64,000 nucleotides of DNA. It comes from Glandiceps talaboti. Lineage: Eukaryota; Hemichordata; Enteropneusta; Spengelidae. Positions 1-12,026 of this stretch are shown in pieces. The DNA lies in assembly GCF_964340395.1 (NCBI RefSeq), contig NC_135549.1, forward strand, positions 18,089,842-18,153,841, written 5' to 3'. The notes below the pieces were generated by a model. That model did no database searches and was not told the origin of the DNA. It saw only the letters and a program-made list of their open reading frames with translations. The translations under genes were made by a program, and so were the position numbers. The number at the start of each line of letters is the position of its first letter. Positions within the stretch are counted from its first letter, which is position 1.

Positions 1-1425
1 TATTTTTCTGAAGTCATGTTATCGGAAACAATTTTTTTTTAAAAATATTTTGCCTAACGGTGAAGACGCCGACAGCATCTAAACCAATGATATACAGGTT
101 ATCCAGGTGGGTCTTCACACTTATAGACGCTCATGCGTACAATGACTTTGGCTTACTTGGTCATTTCAATGAGCTATATGTACTTGCAATTGACGCGTTC
201 GTACACTCCAAATGATCTAAAGAATTTCAATAATTAAGATAAAACACTCCTTTAGCATCATCACCACAGAATAAATCAAAATCTAATAACACTTATATGT
301 CTATATCATGAATACACGTTGTAAACCAGGTCATATAGGGTCTCTCAGGAGATAAGTTGCTTATTGAGACGTAATACGAATGATAGCTACAACGGAGTTC
401 AAATTTATGTGTTCAAATGTTTCAATCTCCAGATGGATTGGTAACCAGATTGTGAATGGACGTAAATAATTCTCTTCGAGTGGTAACGAACATTGACGAA
501 TGTCACACTCGATCAACTTGTATCGCTGAGGATTAACGGGGTTAATGCCCACACTATCATTAATGAATACACCCTTTCTGTCTGCAATATGAAGCCGTTG
601 GTGTTGTTTGAGATGTAATGAGACAGTGACAGTTATATGTTATGGTATCAAAGTAGGTGTTAATTTAATTGATTATATTGACTGCTTGTACTGTTACAGC
701 ACAGGAAAGCTCATGAAGGCAGGAGAAAATAGTTCGGTATCAGCTTTAGCTGCATCATCGATTCCGTTCCACCAACATTCTTGGATGAGGATACAGAGAG
801 GGAAAATGTTTTATGTTTTGCTGTAGTGCTTTGGGTCATTGACGATGTGTATTGTACATGAAGGCTGTTAATTTGTAAGTTAAACACGTATAGCATCTCA
901 TGTCATTTGAATTTGAGAATTAATGAACGGCAAGGGTGAGTTAAATACAGAAACAAATCGTTGTACATTTTGTGAGGATGTCAGTATGTCTTCATAAACT
1001 ACCGTTTTGCTAATTAATGGACTACCGCAAAGGCTAAATATATCGTTTATCGTGACCCAGCAGTTGTGGCTTAGAGAAAGTACATACATATTAAGGTAAT
1101 TTTCAGACATAAGGTAACGTTCGGTCTTCTAATGGGTGTGACACTTTCAAAATGTGACTACCATTGTGAATAATCAAGTACATTATATAAACTTTTTCAT
1201 TAAATGGAGTCGAAGTAAACGTTCACTAATGAAGAAGGTTCGTAAAATATTACTTAATCGATTTTAAGTCAATGTACGACAGCTGTAGTTTCTTCTTGTC
1301 AAATCGTAAGTCCATTTGCCATCTTGACACGAGAGAAGTGTTTATCGACCAATGTTGCAAAGTGTACACCTGTCACTTTGCCTTTAGGAACACTAGTTTG
1401 TATATAGATTTAGAGTACTCCCTGC
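1..1425. other. Intergenic, 3' of the GPCR gene
   Basis: AT-rich sequence with no recognisable exon, RNA gene or repeat. Short open frames (for example minus strand 361-552 and 898-1110) show no domain or convincing splice context. It should include the 3' UTR of the minus-strand GPCR, but no clear poly(A) signal was found on that strand close to the stop codon. Confidence 0.5.
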
Positions 1426-2538
1426 TTACATCGAAGATGTTCTTTTACTAGACAGGCCAGAATCTTTGGAGGTGGCGTATCTCTTGTTTGGTACATCTGA
1501 CGTGTTATTCGCGCACGACTTCTCGTCCACTGAACGTGCCAATGTGTATTGATACGTTTTTTCTGACCGTGAATCCTCGTCTGACGTCTTTCCGATGCAC
1601 GATAAAAATGCCTTTCTAAAGGCTTTTCGGTATCTCTTGCTCATGATATTAAACAGGATTGGATTGGCAGCCGAGTGAACCATGAGAGGAAATATTGAAA
1701 TGTTAATGATACAGTTCTGGGTCGCTGCTGACACAACCGGGTGTCCAAATCCTTGGAAAAGTAGAAAAACGAAAGCTATGATTTTAGGAAATAGGCAGAT
1801 GAAATATATCACTGTTGTTAATACGCATAGTCTTACGACCGATTTCTCGTGGTTTGGGGCTTTAGTGTGACAATCGTTGACTTTTCTCATTGCCTTGGAT
1901 GCTTTCATGAAGTGATATGCTGTGAGGCTGTACAACACTGTCACCATACAAAGACTGACGCCACACACAATGATGAATAGAATTACTATGGCTATGTAGA
2001 TTTGTGCAGAAGAACCAACGTGACATTCGACGGCTGACGGAATCTTGATCAGAATCGCTAAAATCCACATCAAACCACTGAAGAAACGGGTTTTACCCTT
2101 GGTACAAAGTTGCCGTATACGAAATGGTTGTGAGATAGCAATGTAGCGCTCGAAACTAATGAAGGCAACGCAGAAAGTTGAAGTCAGGATCGCAACATCA
2201 ACTACCATACCGGTAAGACAGCGTACATCCGAGTTGATCATAAAGACACACGTATTATTTTCACTCGCTAGTAGACACATGTAGATGATCCATAGACACA
2301 GTAAGTATAACAGATCAGCTCCTGCTAGGTTAACCAAATAATAGTTTGTGATAGTTTGCATTGACTTAACACGCATCACTACGAACATGAATGAAATGTT
2401 CCCAATAATGCCAATCGTTCCTAGGGACACTCCGAGGATGAAAAACACCATTGGGTCTGCACCACAAGCATACTGCGGTATGTATAACGTTTCGTTGTCC
2501 GGGGTCGAATTCGTGAAGCTGTTGTTTGCTTCCATCAT
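1426..2538 (-). CDS. Class A (rhodopsin-family) peptide-type GPCR, single coding exon
   Basis: The frame gives 370 residues from a tandem ATG pair; the second ATG has A at -3 and G at +4. The frame stays open upstream to 2640 but without another ATG. Seven hydrophobic segments lie near residues 30-55, 66-88, 108-130, 152-170, 180-208, 234-260 and 275-297. Hallmarks seen: GN in TM1 (N47), LAGAD in TM2 (D75), C107 and C172 for the extracellular disulfide, ERY at 130-132 closing TM3, W158 in TM4, and NPILF at 292-296 closing TM7 (usually NPxxY). TM6 has CLFP (248-251) where CWxP is usual. Three N-glycosylation sequons (N5, N10, N15) precede TM1. The serine-rich C-tail would suit kinase and arrestin control. 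The style resembles TRH, neuromedin U and related neuropeptide receptors, but the ligand cannot be assigned. An upstream non-coding exon is possible. Confidence 0.9.
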   Translation of the reverse strand: MMEANNSFTNSTPDNETLYIPQYACGADPMVFFILGVSLGTIGIIGNISFMFVVMRVKSMQTITNYYLVNLAGADLLYLLCLWIIYMCLLASENNTCVFMINSDVRCLTGMVVDVAILTSTFCVAFISFERYIAISQPFRIRQLCTKGKTRFFSGLMWILAILIKIPSAVECHVGSSAQIYIAIVILFIIVCGVSLCMVTVLYSLTAYHFMKASKAMRKVNDCHTKAPNHEKSVVRLCVLTTVIYFICLFPKIIAFVFLLFQGFGHPVVSAATQNCIINISIFPLMVHSAANPILFNIMSKRYRKAFRKAFLSCIGKTSDEDSRSEKTYQYTLARSVDEKSCANNTSDVPNKRYATSKDSGLSSKRTSSM

Positions 2539-5397
2539 GTCTCCGTCTGTTGCAGTCGTGTAAGCAAGTAAGCATACTGTAAAACCTGTCGTACTTATAT
2601 ACCCTTCAAACACTTGCGCAATGGTAATATTGCTACACACGGTTCATAAAATTGCGCCCCCAGTTGCTTCTCTGTGGTATTAATCATGACGACAAAGTTG
2701 ACAAATTTTCAGGCTTGAACAAAACTAAAGTTGTTTCACGTACTTAATTGTTTGGGTCTCCTTGTGGCAAACTGAGTACAACTTGGTAGCAATTTAGTAA
2801 TTACAACAATCTGTGTGACTTCACACGCTTTGGTGTTGTTTTCTCAGGCGTAAAACAGATGCGATGCTCAGAAACAGATCGCATATCAGCTGACATGTTA
2901 CGCCTTCGATCTTTCCATACCTTCAGAATTTATTCTTCTTATTTATGGTCGGTCAATCATTCAAAAAAAAAACCCACAGTAACTGATGTAACCTCTGCCT
3001 GTATGTTACAATGATTCTATTTAAATATGCTCACGTCAGCTAAATTAATTAATGCATTGGGGTAATAGTAGAACGTATAGATCAGATATTCCTTTTAAAT
3101 CATGACAAATAAACATCAGTGTCATACATGAGTTACTTGGGAAACATATACGTGGGGACAGTGCGGACGTCAGAGGTTTAGATTTTTCAAGCGTTTAACG
3201 TGACTTCTGTAATTAGATGGTCTATTCTCATTAATCAATATGCTACATTAGCTATGACTGAGCACACCCGCCCTCTAGGCTACGAACAGACCTATTCCCA
3301 ATTAAAATATGACTCATTGACTCAAATGTTCCATAGCAAACAAGTATGATGAAAAAATATATAGCTTCGTTTTTTTAATTCCTCTGTTGTAACATTTGGA
3401 TGATATCATGACTTAATTTTTTCCCAGGGATATGAAAATAAGTCAAAACTATTTACATTCACAGATATGACATGCTTGATGTCGATAGTAACATTTTATG
3501 CGTACAGGGTGTGTTTTCAGGGCCTAGGACTGATCATGATGTCAGGTCTCGACGTTTTTAAATATCACTTGCTTCCAGTCATAATTAATATCAAATAAGA
3601 TATACATAAAAGTTACTCAGAATTGAAGTAAGCAGGTGTCTCACATTTTGGTGCTGCCCTGGCGTACTCGGCGAAATACGTATGGTAGAGATGTGCATAT
3701 TTCATATTTGAATTATTACGATTTGCAATTTTAATCACAAACATATAAGTAGGAGCATAATTTCGAGGTTTACGTTTATTATTCAGATAAAGCCTGAAGA
3801 CATATTGCTTTAATATGAATAACCAGATTAACTAGATTGCCCACAGGTCGTCCACGAGTCATGAACAAAGACAGTTGTGTGTTACAATAGGGAACTTGCA
3901 ATCCAGACTGAGCATGATCAGACGCAAAGGACTATATGATTATCTATGGTTATTGTAATACCTAATCGGGAGCTACAGATAAAATAAACCTCTCACAATG
4001 GTCAGGGTAACTATGAATTGATCATTTAAGGTTACAAACAAGTCAACATTATTGTTTACAAAACTATTGTATTAGTATTTATTATCACGTTTCCCATGAT
4101 GCAACATTCAACATGGCGAGTTTGCAAGTTCCCTATTTCACTGTGATAGCGGTATACGATGTCTCAGACGTCTGGTCAACATCTTCAACTTTGAGGATTA
4201 TTTTCATCACGGAAAACGACTTACGATTGCAAAATTGTGAAGGATAACTTCAAGTTGAAGGATGACAATACCAAAATACAAATACAACTTTTAACACAAT
4301 ATTATGTACTTGCTCCTGTATACTCTTGAAGTTCACATGTATATATATTCTATATACTCAAGGAGCGAGTCCCCTAAAAGGAGCGAGTCCCCTAAACCAA
4401 TTGATTACTGATCGCATATTAAATTCAATGGTTCGTTGTCAAATTTGAGGGTTCGTTAAAAAAATTACTACGGATTGTCGCTTATTACCACATAACAATA
4501 TTTATCGATGCAACATATCATTATTATCATGATTGTGTATAACTGTAAGGCTGCGGTCAGAAGTTACGGAGTGGGCCTGGGGAGAAATTGTTTTGTCGAG
4601 AAATTTTTTGGGGGAGAAATTTTCGTAGCCCCCCACCCCATCGCCTAACAGGCTGTTCGATAGAGTCAACATGAATGACACATATCTTGCTAGGAAATGT
4701 AATCATGCGGCTTAACCTGAGTGGTAATTGGCACCAGGTTTTAAATAACAAACACTAACCAACCACCCACAACCAAAATTTGAAATATCAACGCAATGTC
4801 CGATTCCACATTAAATTACAGTGTACCCCTTAAGACAAGTATAATCAACAAATGCTGATATAGCAGTATAGAGTAAAAAGAAATCTCTTTACGTTTAAGA
4901 TGTGTTCAACTTATGTTAATTAGAAGCAAATGCTTCGGGCTTCATTACAAAATACATGACAAGATTACAAACACCGAGTAAATGCTAAGTATTATACCCT
5001 AGGTAACGAAAGACACATGGGAATATTTATCACGGGCAAATGTAACCACTTGACTAACAAGGTTTACTCTTATGGCACCTGGGACTAATATTGAACTGTT
5101 GATGTACAATATCCTTTTAGAACAGTAATTTTAGACCATTTGCAAAATGTACATTCCGGTGACACCTTCATAGACGAAATCAAACAATTGCATATTGTCG
5201 AATTGAATTTAATGTTATATCTGTCACTCATAAGCTTTCATTGTGAGACTAGCAGTCACATCTGTATTAGGCCACCACCTTTACCTTTAAATTGCAATGG
5301 GAACAGCACTAAGCATAGCCGCGTAGGTTATCAACTCGAGCCGGACGGATTACAATATGATCGTCAGACGCAATCCCGTATATTGGGAATGTAATAT
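2539..5397. other. Intergenic, upstream of the GPCR
   Basis: No gene recognised. It should hold the GPCR promoter and any 5' UTR exon. Two small oddities: a tandemly doubled 17-base motif (GGAGCGAGTCCCCTAAA) at about 4363-4396, and a G-rich stretch at about 4550-4645 that resembles the end of the TIR element described at 50882-52235. Confidence 0.5.
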
Positions 5398-5411
5398 ATA
5401 TATACATTTTT

Positions 5412-5476
<65 letters not shown>
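5398..5476. repeat. (TA)n microsatellite
   Basis: A nearly pure TA dinucleotide tract of about 75 bp. It gives spurious tyrosine/isoleucine reading frames on the minus strand. Confidence 0.95.
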
Positions 5477-5482
<6 letters not shown>

Positions 5483-8220
5483 GCCATATGCTGTCATATT
5501 TGATGCATCGTTCTAAATATATACCTTAGACTGATTCAGTAATAGGGTTTGAGAAAACACCATCTACACCATAGCTATTAACACGATAAGGCTATCCGAT
5601 TGGCTTTGATGCAGTGAAATCTTAATATACATGTAAAATTCATATCATTAAAACGGTTTTGTTTACAATAAATATCTAACAAGTACAAATAAATATCTAA
5701 AAAGTACAAAAGAAACTTAGTGTCCAAAGAGGTCGGTCAGATTAATTCGTTATACACGTCATCGAAAGGTTTACAACAATCATAACATTCGGTATTTGTG
5801 ATAAATAATTTCATCAAACTCAATGCCACGAGGCTTATTATGTTGTCATATTTGTTATTATCAAAATAGCATTTTTCTGATACATAGATCTCCTTCTCGG
5901 TGCTAATGGTACTGTATTGATTGAAATAGCCAAGTTTAAATATGGCCACGAATTGGAATATGCCTTGGCAAATGTGTTTTATTTGACGTAGATATTACCA
6001 CGTGCACCTTTTCGTACTTGTAGGATCATCACGTGGGTGCGTACGTCTCATACATAATCTATCATGTGTTTTTATCTGAATGAAATAAACAGGCCCTGAA
6101 AGTCACATAACATGAAACATATAAATATATATCTTCAACACGGGTTCAACATTCAATTTGATAGTGCGTACACTACACCGCTAGTCATTTAGGGAGCCAA
6201 GGCAAAAAGGCGAGCTTATTCAGTCTCAAAAAATCTTCATTCATGAAAGAGTTGATGATTTGTCGCCTGGTTTAATGAAATTACCGTAAGACATCATATC
6301 CTAGAGTAGAAGTGTGATTTTATGGATATCAAACTTATATATATGCGGCGTTCGATCCATTAAAAACATAACATGCAACCATTAAAAGAAACTGTGATAT
6401 TTTCACCAAACGTGAGTAATGGTCCATAAAATTGGTATATCAATCATAGATAATGCACATATTATTATTCCTTGAAACTGACTCTCAGTCAGTGAAAGGG
6501 AGATACAGTTCATGAACTCGAGACGTGTGGGTTAGGGGGCCCACAGTTTGATGTTACCTTTCTTTCACAATGAAATATTCTTATATCGTTCAAATGTATT
6601 TACTAAAACACTTATTTATGTGTGGTCAACATCACACCGGGAAATCAGACATAATAATAAAAAGGCCTATGTAATTTCGATTACTAAATATTTTTTGAAA
6701 GCCATTGGTTCTGGTACCATGACTACTAAGCGACTTTTTTCGCGTTGAACCACTCCCATTATGCTGTTTTACTTAAGTCTGTTTTAATATTAGTTTTTTA
6801 TTGCCATTATGTGTATTTACCCTCGCTGAAAACAGGACCTAAGTTACAGACTCTGCCTTAACGACTTTCACCAACCCAAATATATGAGTATAACCTGACA
6901 TAACACTCATACTGGGCAAATTTACTACTCTCCATATATGTGCAGATAAAGCTTTAGTTCCATAAACCTTCAGCAAAACCGGAATGATAAATAGTTCGGT
7001 AATCTTATGTCAACTTTTAAAGCTGACCATTTTGCTACTTCACCAAGTTATCGTAAACATCTTAACCAAATGCCACTGCGGTTAGGGGAAAGGGAGAAAG
7101 ACAGTCAAACCTTCACTTGAGCAATCTATACTCAGTCTGGGGCAAAAACGGACTAGAAATTAACACAACCCATCTTGATTCCCGGGAAACATGCCTACTT
7201 TTCCACAGGCAAACCCCATTATCGTCTACATAGCCAAATCTTTGAAGACAACTCCTTATCGAAAGTGCTTATGTCAACTTACGATTCTCCCTTGCGAAAT
7301 TGTTATCTGAAGACGTATATATACCTCGAGATTATGCAAACCATTCATTACACAACGCAGACGTGAACAGTATAACAATCCTGAGTGCATCAAAGTTAAC
7401 AAGTATGATATGGGGATTTTCGTATATGTACGGAACATGTTATTAACATGATCCTATTGGTTTTACTCTACAACTTTATAGAATCTATCCCACCTGACTG
7501 TGCAACGTTCTCATTCACAGTGTCCCTTATTTCATTCGAAAAGGTTGATCACACGACTGTGGAAATAATTTCCTTTTCTGTCGAATGAAATACGTCTTCG
7601 AATTTTTCTTCCAAGGGAACGGTCTTTTATATTACAAATTAGATTTTTATGTCTCTATGCTTTTTTTCAGAAAAAAGATGACATTGTAATATTCTTTAGA
7701 TGCATTGCGTAGCTATATTGTACAATATTGTAAGATTAGACAAAGCTACCTACCTCGTGTAGATCTCCTAGTATCTCACTGCATCATACGCCCTGTTTGG
7801 AAGGCCTATGACGCCATAGATGAAATTGTGTTGAAAGCAGAAATGCATTGCATGTGAAATATTTCTACAGTGCAAAGGAATACGGAATCTAATTTATATC
7901 AGTTGGATAGTGGAATTAGTCTAACTCAGCAAAACGATTTAAAACGATATGAGTTTATGTTTCCAGCTTCTTGCGTTTACTCACAAAGGCGTTTATTTTA
8001 AAAGCATACAAGTCCTTAGTTTCTAGGTCGCACTTATGTTAGTATACAACAGGGCATCAGACTTACAAGAGTTAAGACACATATTTATAGTACAAGTGTC
8101 TCACATGCAATCAAACTTATTGATGTAAGCTCATCTGTGTAGGTTACTTTATCAACACATACATTTCAACTTTTGAGACACGAGACAGTGACACATTTGA
8201 TTTTTAGTAAAAGCAAACCT
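5477..8220. other. Gene-free AT-rich stretch
   Basis: No exon, RNA gene or clear repeat recognised on either strand; only short, featureless open frames. Confidence 0.45.
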
Positions 8221-8239
8221 GAGGCTTTCGTCCACACCT

Positions 8240-8960
8240 GTGGACTTGTTCACTTCTGGGATTCTGTAAAATCTGTCTGCGGCAGTCTGTCTCTCTAGAT
8301 CTATGCGTCTGTGAACACGATATTTCAAAAAATACTACATCACTTCTAATGAAACGTGTTACACATAGGTTTTGATAAACATCGTATGAATTTAATGTTA
8401 ATGAACCATTTGCTCAATTAAATGATATTTGGTAATTAGGATATATCGTAAGAATGCACAGTTCAAATGCCATGTAATTTAGTACGTTCATCAAAATATA
8501 AAGCGCACATGCCCTATACAGCTTATAGTTTTGATGAGTAATTTACATAATTAATGATTTTCGGTAATTAAGCCATATCTTCCATATAATCGACATAATT
8601 TGTGCAAATATGAATTATAACAAAGCGCACACGTCCTATAAAGCTTGTTCATACAGCTTTTAATTTTATTCAGGCATTTGCATAATGAATGACTTTGATA
8701 ATTAGGCAACATTTTTAGAATAAAGACTTCAAATTTCCTATAACTTGGTACATGCATTTAAGTACACTGTCTCGTATAAAGTTCATTGTATAACTTAGAT
8801 CTTATAACTTATAACTGTAATGATTCATTTGCTTAGTATATTATTTTCGGTAAGTAGGCAATACCCTGAGTATGTAAGCTTTAAGTTACATATAGTTTGG
8901 CATGATTAATTTGCCAATTAAGGGATACAGCATGCCTGATAGTTGTATCTCAGAATTTTG
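8240..8960 (+). repeat. Degenerate copy of the CTCCCGTAAG-type element with ~135-bp internal repeats
   Basis: Contains the sequence block shared with 32190-32930 and 42390-42540: an 'acacgata...actac...atc...tctaatgaaac' start, then several degenerate tandem units carrying 'cataattaatga' and 'ggtaattaggatatat' motifs. The CTGT microsatellite is reduced to a remnant (8276-8295). The copy is heavily diverged, so it looks old. Confidence 0.6.
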
Positions 8961-9275
8961 CATTCCGACAATGTGTGTAACTCTAAATGATTTGCTCTTG
9001 TGAAGGCAAACGATTTACATCTGGTCCAAGTGAGACATATATTTCACTTTGTTGGAAAGATCGAGCATGATATATTAGTAGCTTTTAAAAGGTGTGCAAT
9101 TACACGTACAACAATATATTAGATATTACCGCCTTGTAATAACCATCATTACAACGATATATCTTTGATTTATGTGACGGTGTATTATAGTCATATTGAT
9201 TGATGACAATTACAATATCATATATATCACTCTGAGAAATGATAAACAAAATAATGAAAACGCATTTAGATATTT

Positions 9276-9317
9276 GTATGTATGTATGTATGTATGTATG
9301 TATGTATGTATGTATGT
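9276..9317. repeat. (TATG)n microsatellite at the LINE 5' junction
   Basis: About ten TATG units, directly abutting the truncated 5' end of the LINE. The same tetranucleotide follows the LINE 3' end. Confidence 0.95.
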
Positions 9318-11483
9318 ACCAAAACACACACCTACGATTTCAGGAATTACAACAAAGAGGCCTTTTTAGCTGACCTAAGCAATGTATCCTGGCAACCAGT
9401 CCACATGTGCGAAGACCCGTCTGAAGCATACAATATTTTTAATGATTTATTTCATACTGTTATCAGAAGACATCTTCGAATAAAAACATCTACAAGAACA
9501 CAAAAGTCAATTAAAAGACCCTGGATCACAAAGGGCTTATTTGCATCCATACATACAAAACATAAACTTTTCTCGAAAATGAAAAATCACCCAAGGAATA
9601 ACCAAATTAAAAATAAGTATACTAGGTACAGGAATACATTGACGAAGCTCCTTAGGTTGGCTAAGAAAAACTACTACACCAATAAAATTTCAAATGCCTC
9701 TGGCAACACCAACAAAACTTGGCTTATTATTAAAGAGATGTTGAACAAAACACATACCAAATGTACTCCCGATAAATTAACTACAAACAACCCTGGAAAC
9801 ACATGCTTAACAGATACAAGAGATATTGCTCAAGAATTCAATAATTATTTCACTAGTATTGGGCCCAATCTTGCTCAAAAGATTACAAGCAACAAAGACT
9901 TTAGACAATACCTGGATGGGAACTACCTCAACTCCTTTTTCTTTCACCCCGTGTCTGAAGAAGACGTCCTGGGAGAAATATTCAAGCTTGATCCCCGCAA
10001 AGCTACCGGTCAGGACACAATTAATCCCCTCTTAGTTATACACGCTGCTCACATTATTGCATGCCCTCTCACACATATAATTAACTGTTCTCTCAACAAT
10101 GGTATTTTTCCAAGTCTTCTTAAGATTGCCAAGGTAATACCTATTTATAAAAAAGGTTCGCCATGCGATGTTGGCAATTATCGCCCCATTTCAATTTTGC
10201 CCGTAATCAGTAAAGTGTTTGAATCTATTGTCAATCATCAACTTGTTAAATATCTTGAAAAATACAACATCCTCATCAAAACTCAGTTTGGTTTCAGGAA
10301 AAAACACAGTACTAAGCTTGCCCTGGTTGACCTGATCACTGGTATTGCTAATAAGCTGGACAATGGTTATCTGACATGTGGTATTTTCATTGATTTGCGG
10401 AAAGCCTTTGACACAATAGACCATAGTATTCTTCTTCAGAAACTGAGTCACTATGGTGTCAGAGGCTTGCCTTTACTTTGGTTTAAAAGTTATCTCTCCC
10501 AGCGTAAGCAGTGTGTCTGTATAAATAATGTTACCTCGCCATATAGCGAAATACAATGTGGAGTACCACAAGGCTCAATTTTAGGCCCCCTTCTCTTTCT
10601 GATTTACATCAATGATATTGTGAACGCTACTGATGCATTTGAATTTCGATTATTTGCCGACGACACAAACTTGTTTCAATTTATCAACAATCCCTCAAAT
10701 ATAATTCAGCTTGATCAACTCCATTTCGACTTCAGGAAAGTATGTGACTGGTGCGACGCCAATAGGCTCACTATCAATGTAGAAAAAACTAATTTCATGA
10801 TTATTAAGACTTCGCAAAGATTGGTGAAAATGGAGGGAAGTCTGGGCATCAATGGCTCACAAATTTCACAAGTAACGTCAACCAATTATCTTGGCGTGTG
10901 TTTAGATCAAAATATGCTTTGGACATCACACATTGAAAAAGTTAGGAAAGCAATTTCTCCAATTATTGGCATAATTTCCAAAATTCGCTATTACGTACCT
11001 AAATCTACTCTTCTTCTGTTGTATAACTCTATGATCTTGCCCCATATCTCATATTGTATAGAGATATGGGGCAATACATACAATACATTTCTCAAGCCTA
11101 TCTTAAACCTTCAAAAGAAAGTTATTCGCTTTATAACCTTTTCAAATATTGATGCTCCCTCCTCCCCTCTTTTTCAGCAACTAGGAATTCTAAATGTCCA
11201 CCAGCAATGCAAATTTAATACTTCTTTATTTATTTTTGATTTGAGGGCCGGTCACTTCCCGCAAACAGTTAACGACTACTTTAACACACCACCAAATACG
11301 TATCACACTCGGAATACAGCGAGAGATAACTTTTACATTCCCAAAGTAAATCTTACTTTGACGCAACACAATTTTCAGTATGCAGCTGCAAAACATTGGA
11401 ACTCCTTACCTGAAGAATTGAAAAAAATACAATCCAGGACTACTTTTAAATCTCAGTTAAAACAGTATTTGTTACAAAATTAA
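9318..11483 (+). CDS. LINE ORF2 fragment: reverse transcriptase
   Basis: An open frame runs from inside the TATG array (9282) to a stop at 11483; residue numbers count from 9282, and the first dozen codons are microsatellite. RT blocks in order: NYRPISILP (from 299), QFGFRKKHST, FIDLRKAFDTIDH with catalytic D371, GVPQGSILGPLLF (from 427), and FADD (458-461) with the two catalytic aspartates. They are followed by thumb-type motifs (NYLGV) and the C-terminal 'ISYCIEIWG...LQKKVIRFI' block usual in Jockey/CR1 elements. The segment before residue 299 is the linker that normally follows the AP endonuclease, which is missing. The protein would copy LINE RNA into DNA at a nicked target, but this copy lacks its own endonuclease and promoter and is unlikely to be autonomous. 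Superfamily assignment is from motif style. Confidence 0.92.
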   Translation, partial: TKTHTYDFRNYNKEAFLADLSNVSWQPVHMCEDPSEAYNIFNDLFHTVIRRHLRIKTSTRTQKSIKRPWITKGLFASIHTKHKLFSKMKNHPRNNQIKNKYTRYRNTLTKLLRLAKKNYYTNKISNASGNTNKTWLIIKEMLNKTHTKCTPDKLTTNNPGNTCLTDTRDIAQEFNNYFTSIGPNLAQKITSNKDFRQYLDGNYLNSFFFHPVSEEDVLGEIFKLDPRKATGQDTINPLLVIHAAHIIACPLTHIINCSLNNGIFPSLLKIAKVIPIYKKGSPCDVGNYRPISILPVISKVFESIVNHQLVKYLEKYNILIKTQFGFRKKHSTKLALVDLITGIANKLDNGYLTCGIFIDLRKAFDTIDHSILLQKLSHYGVRGLPLLWFKSYLSQRKQCVCINNVTSPYSEIQCGVPQGSILGPLLFLIYINDIVNATDAFEFRLFADDTNLFQFINNPSNIIQLDQLHFDFRKVCDWCDANRLTINVEKTNFMIIKTSQRLVKMEGSLGINGSQISQVTSTNYLGVCLDQNMLWTSHIEKVRKAISPIIGIISKIRYYVPKSTLLLLYNSMILPHISYCIEIWGNTYNTFLKPILNLQKKVIRFITFSNIDAPSSPLFQQLGILNVHQQCKFNTSLFIFDLRAGHFPQTVNDYFNTPPNTYHTRNTARDNFYIPKVNLTLTQHNFQYAAAKHWNSLPEELKKIQSRTTFKSQLKQYLLQN
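11037..11074. other. Perfect 14-bp inverted repeat inside the LINE RT
   Basis: Arms TTGCCCCATATCTC (11037-11050) and GAGATATGGGGCAA (11061-11074) with a 10-nt loop. It lies in the coding part for 'LPHISYCIEIWGN', so it may simply reflect codon constraint. Confidence 0.8.
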
Positions 11484-11808
11484 TTCAGCTTTTTCTACCT
11501 TACATTGCATTTAATGCCAGTTATATATTTTTTGACTGAACGCGTTTTGTTTGTTTTTTGTTTGTTTTTGTTTTAATTTCAAATTTGTTTTTGTTTTTGC
11601 TTTGATTATTTTGTTTAATCAATTGTAGTATGGGCCACAAACTTGACTAGTTTGTTTCAAACTATTTTTGTGGTCCAGCCATAAACTCTGTATTCATCCA
11701 TCAGTTTATGTGTAATATTTATTCCACTGTCTTTTTTACTTTTTCTCTTTTGTTATATTGATATGATTTTGAGTTTGTGGCAAATAAAATACTATATAAT
11801 AATAATAT

Positions 11809-11984
11809 ATGTATGTGTGTATGTATGTATGTATGTATGTATGTATGTATGTGTGTATGTGTGTGTGTATGTATGTATGTATGTATGTATGTATGTGTGT
11901 ATGTATGTATGTATGTATGTATGTATGTATGTATGTATGTGTGTATGTGTGTATGTATGTATGTATGTATGTATGTATGTATGT

Positions 11985-12023
<39 letters not shown>
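11809..12023. repeat. (TATG)n/(TG)n compound microsatellite at the LINE 3' end
   Basis: About 215 bp of TATG units interspersed with TGTG, ending in pure TG. It produces long artefactual open frames on both strands. It begins within a few bases of the LINE tail. Confidence 0.95.

Positions 12024-12026
<3 letters not shown>

Larger units (their letters stand above)
9318..11805 (+). mobile_element. 5'-truncated Jockey/CR1-superfamily LINE
   Basis: A non-LTR retrotransposon about 2.5 kb long: C-terminal part of ORF2 (reverse transcriptase), then a roughly 320-bp 3' UTR ending just after an AATAAA (11783-11788). No endonuclease domain or ORF1 precedes the RT, so the copy is 5' truncated, as expected from incomplete target-primed reverse transcription. 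The reading frame has no stop or frameshift, so insertion was probably fairly recent. TATG arrays lie immediately on both sides. No long target-site duplication can be resolved because the flanks are repetitive. Confidence 0.9.

Noticed and set aside
361-552. 63-codon minus-strand frame downstream of the GPCR
   Set aside because: Composition is protein-like but too short, with no motif or convincing splice context.
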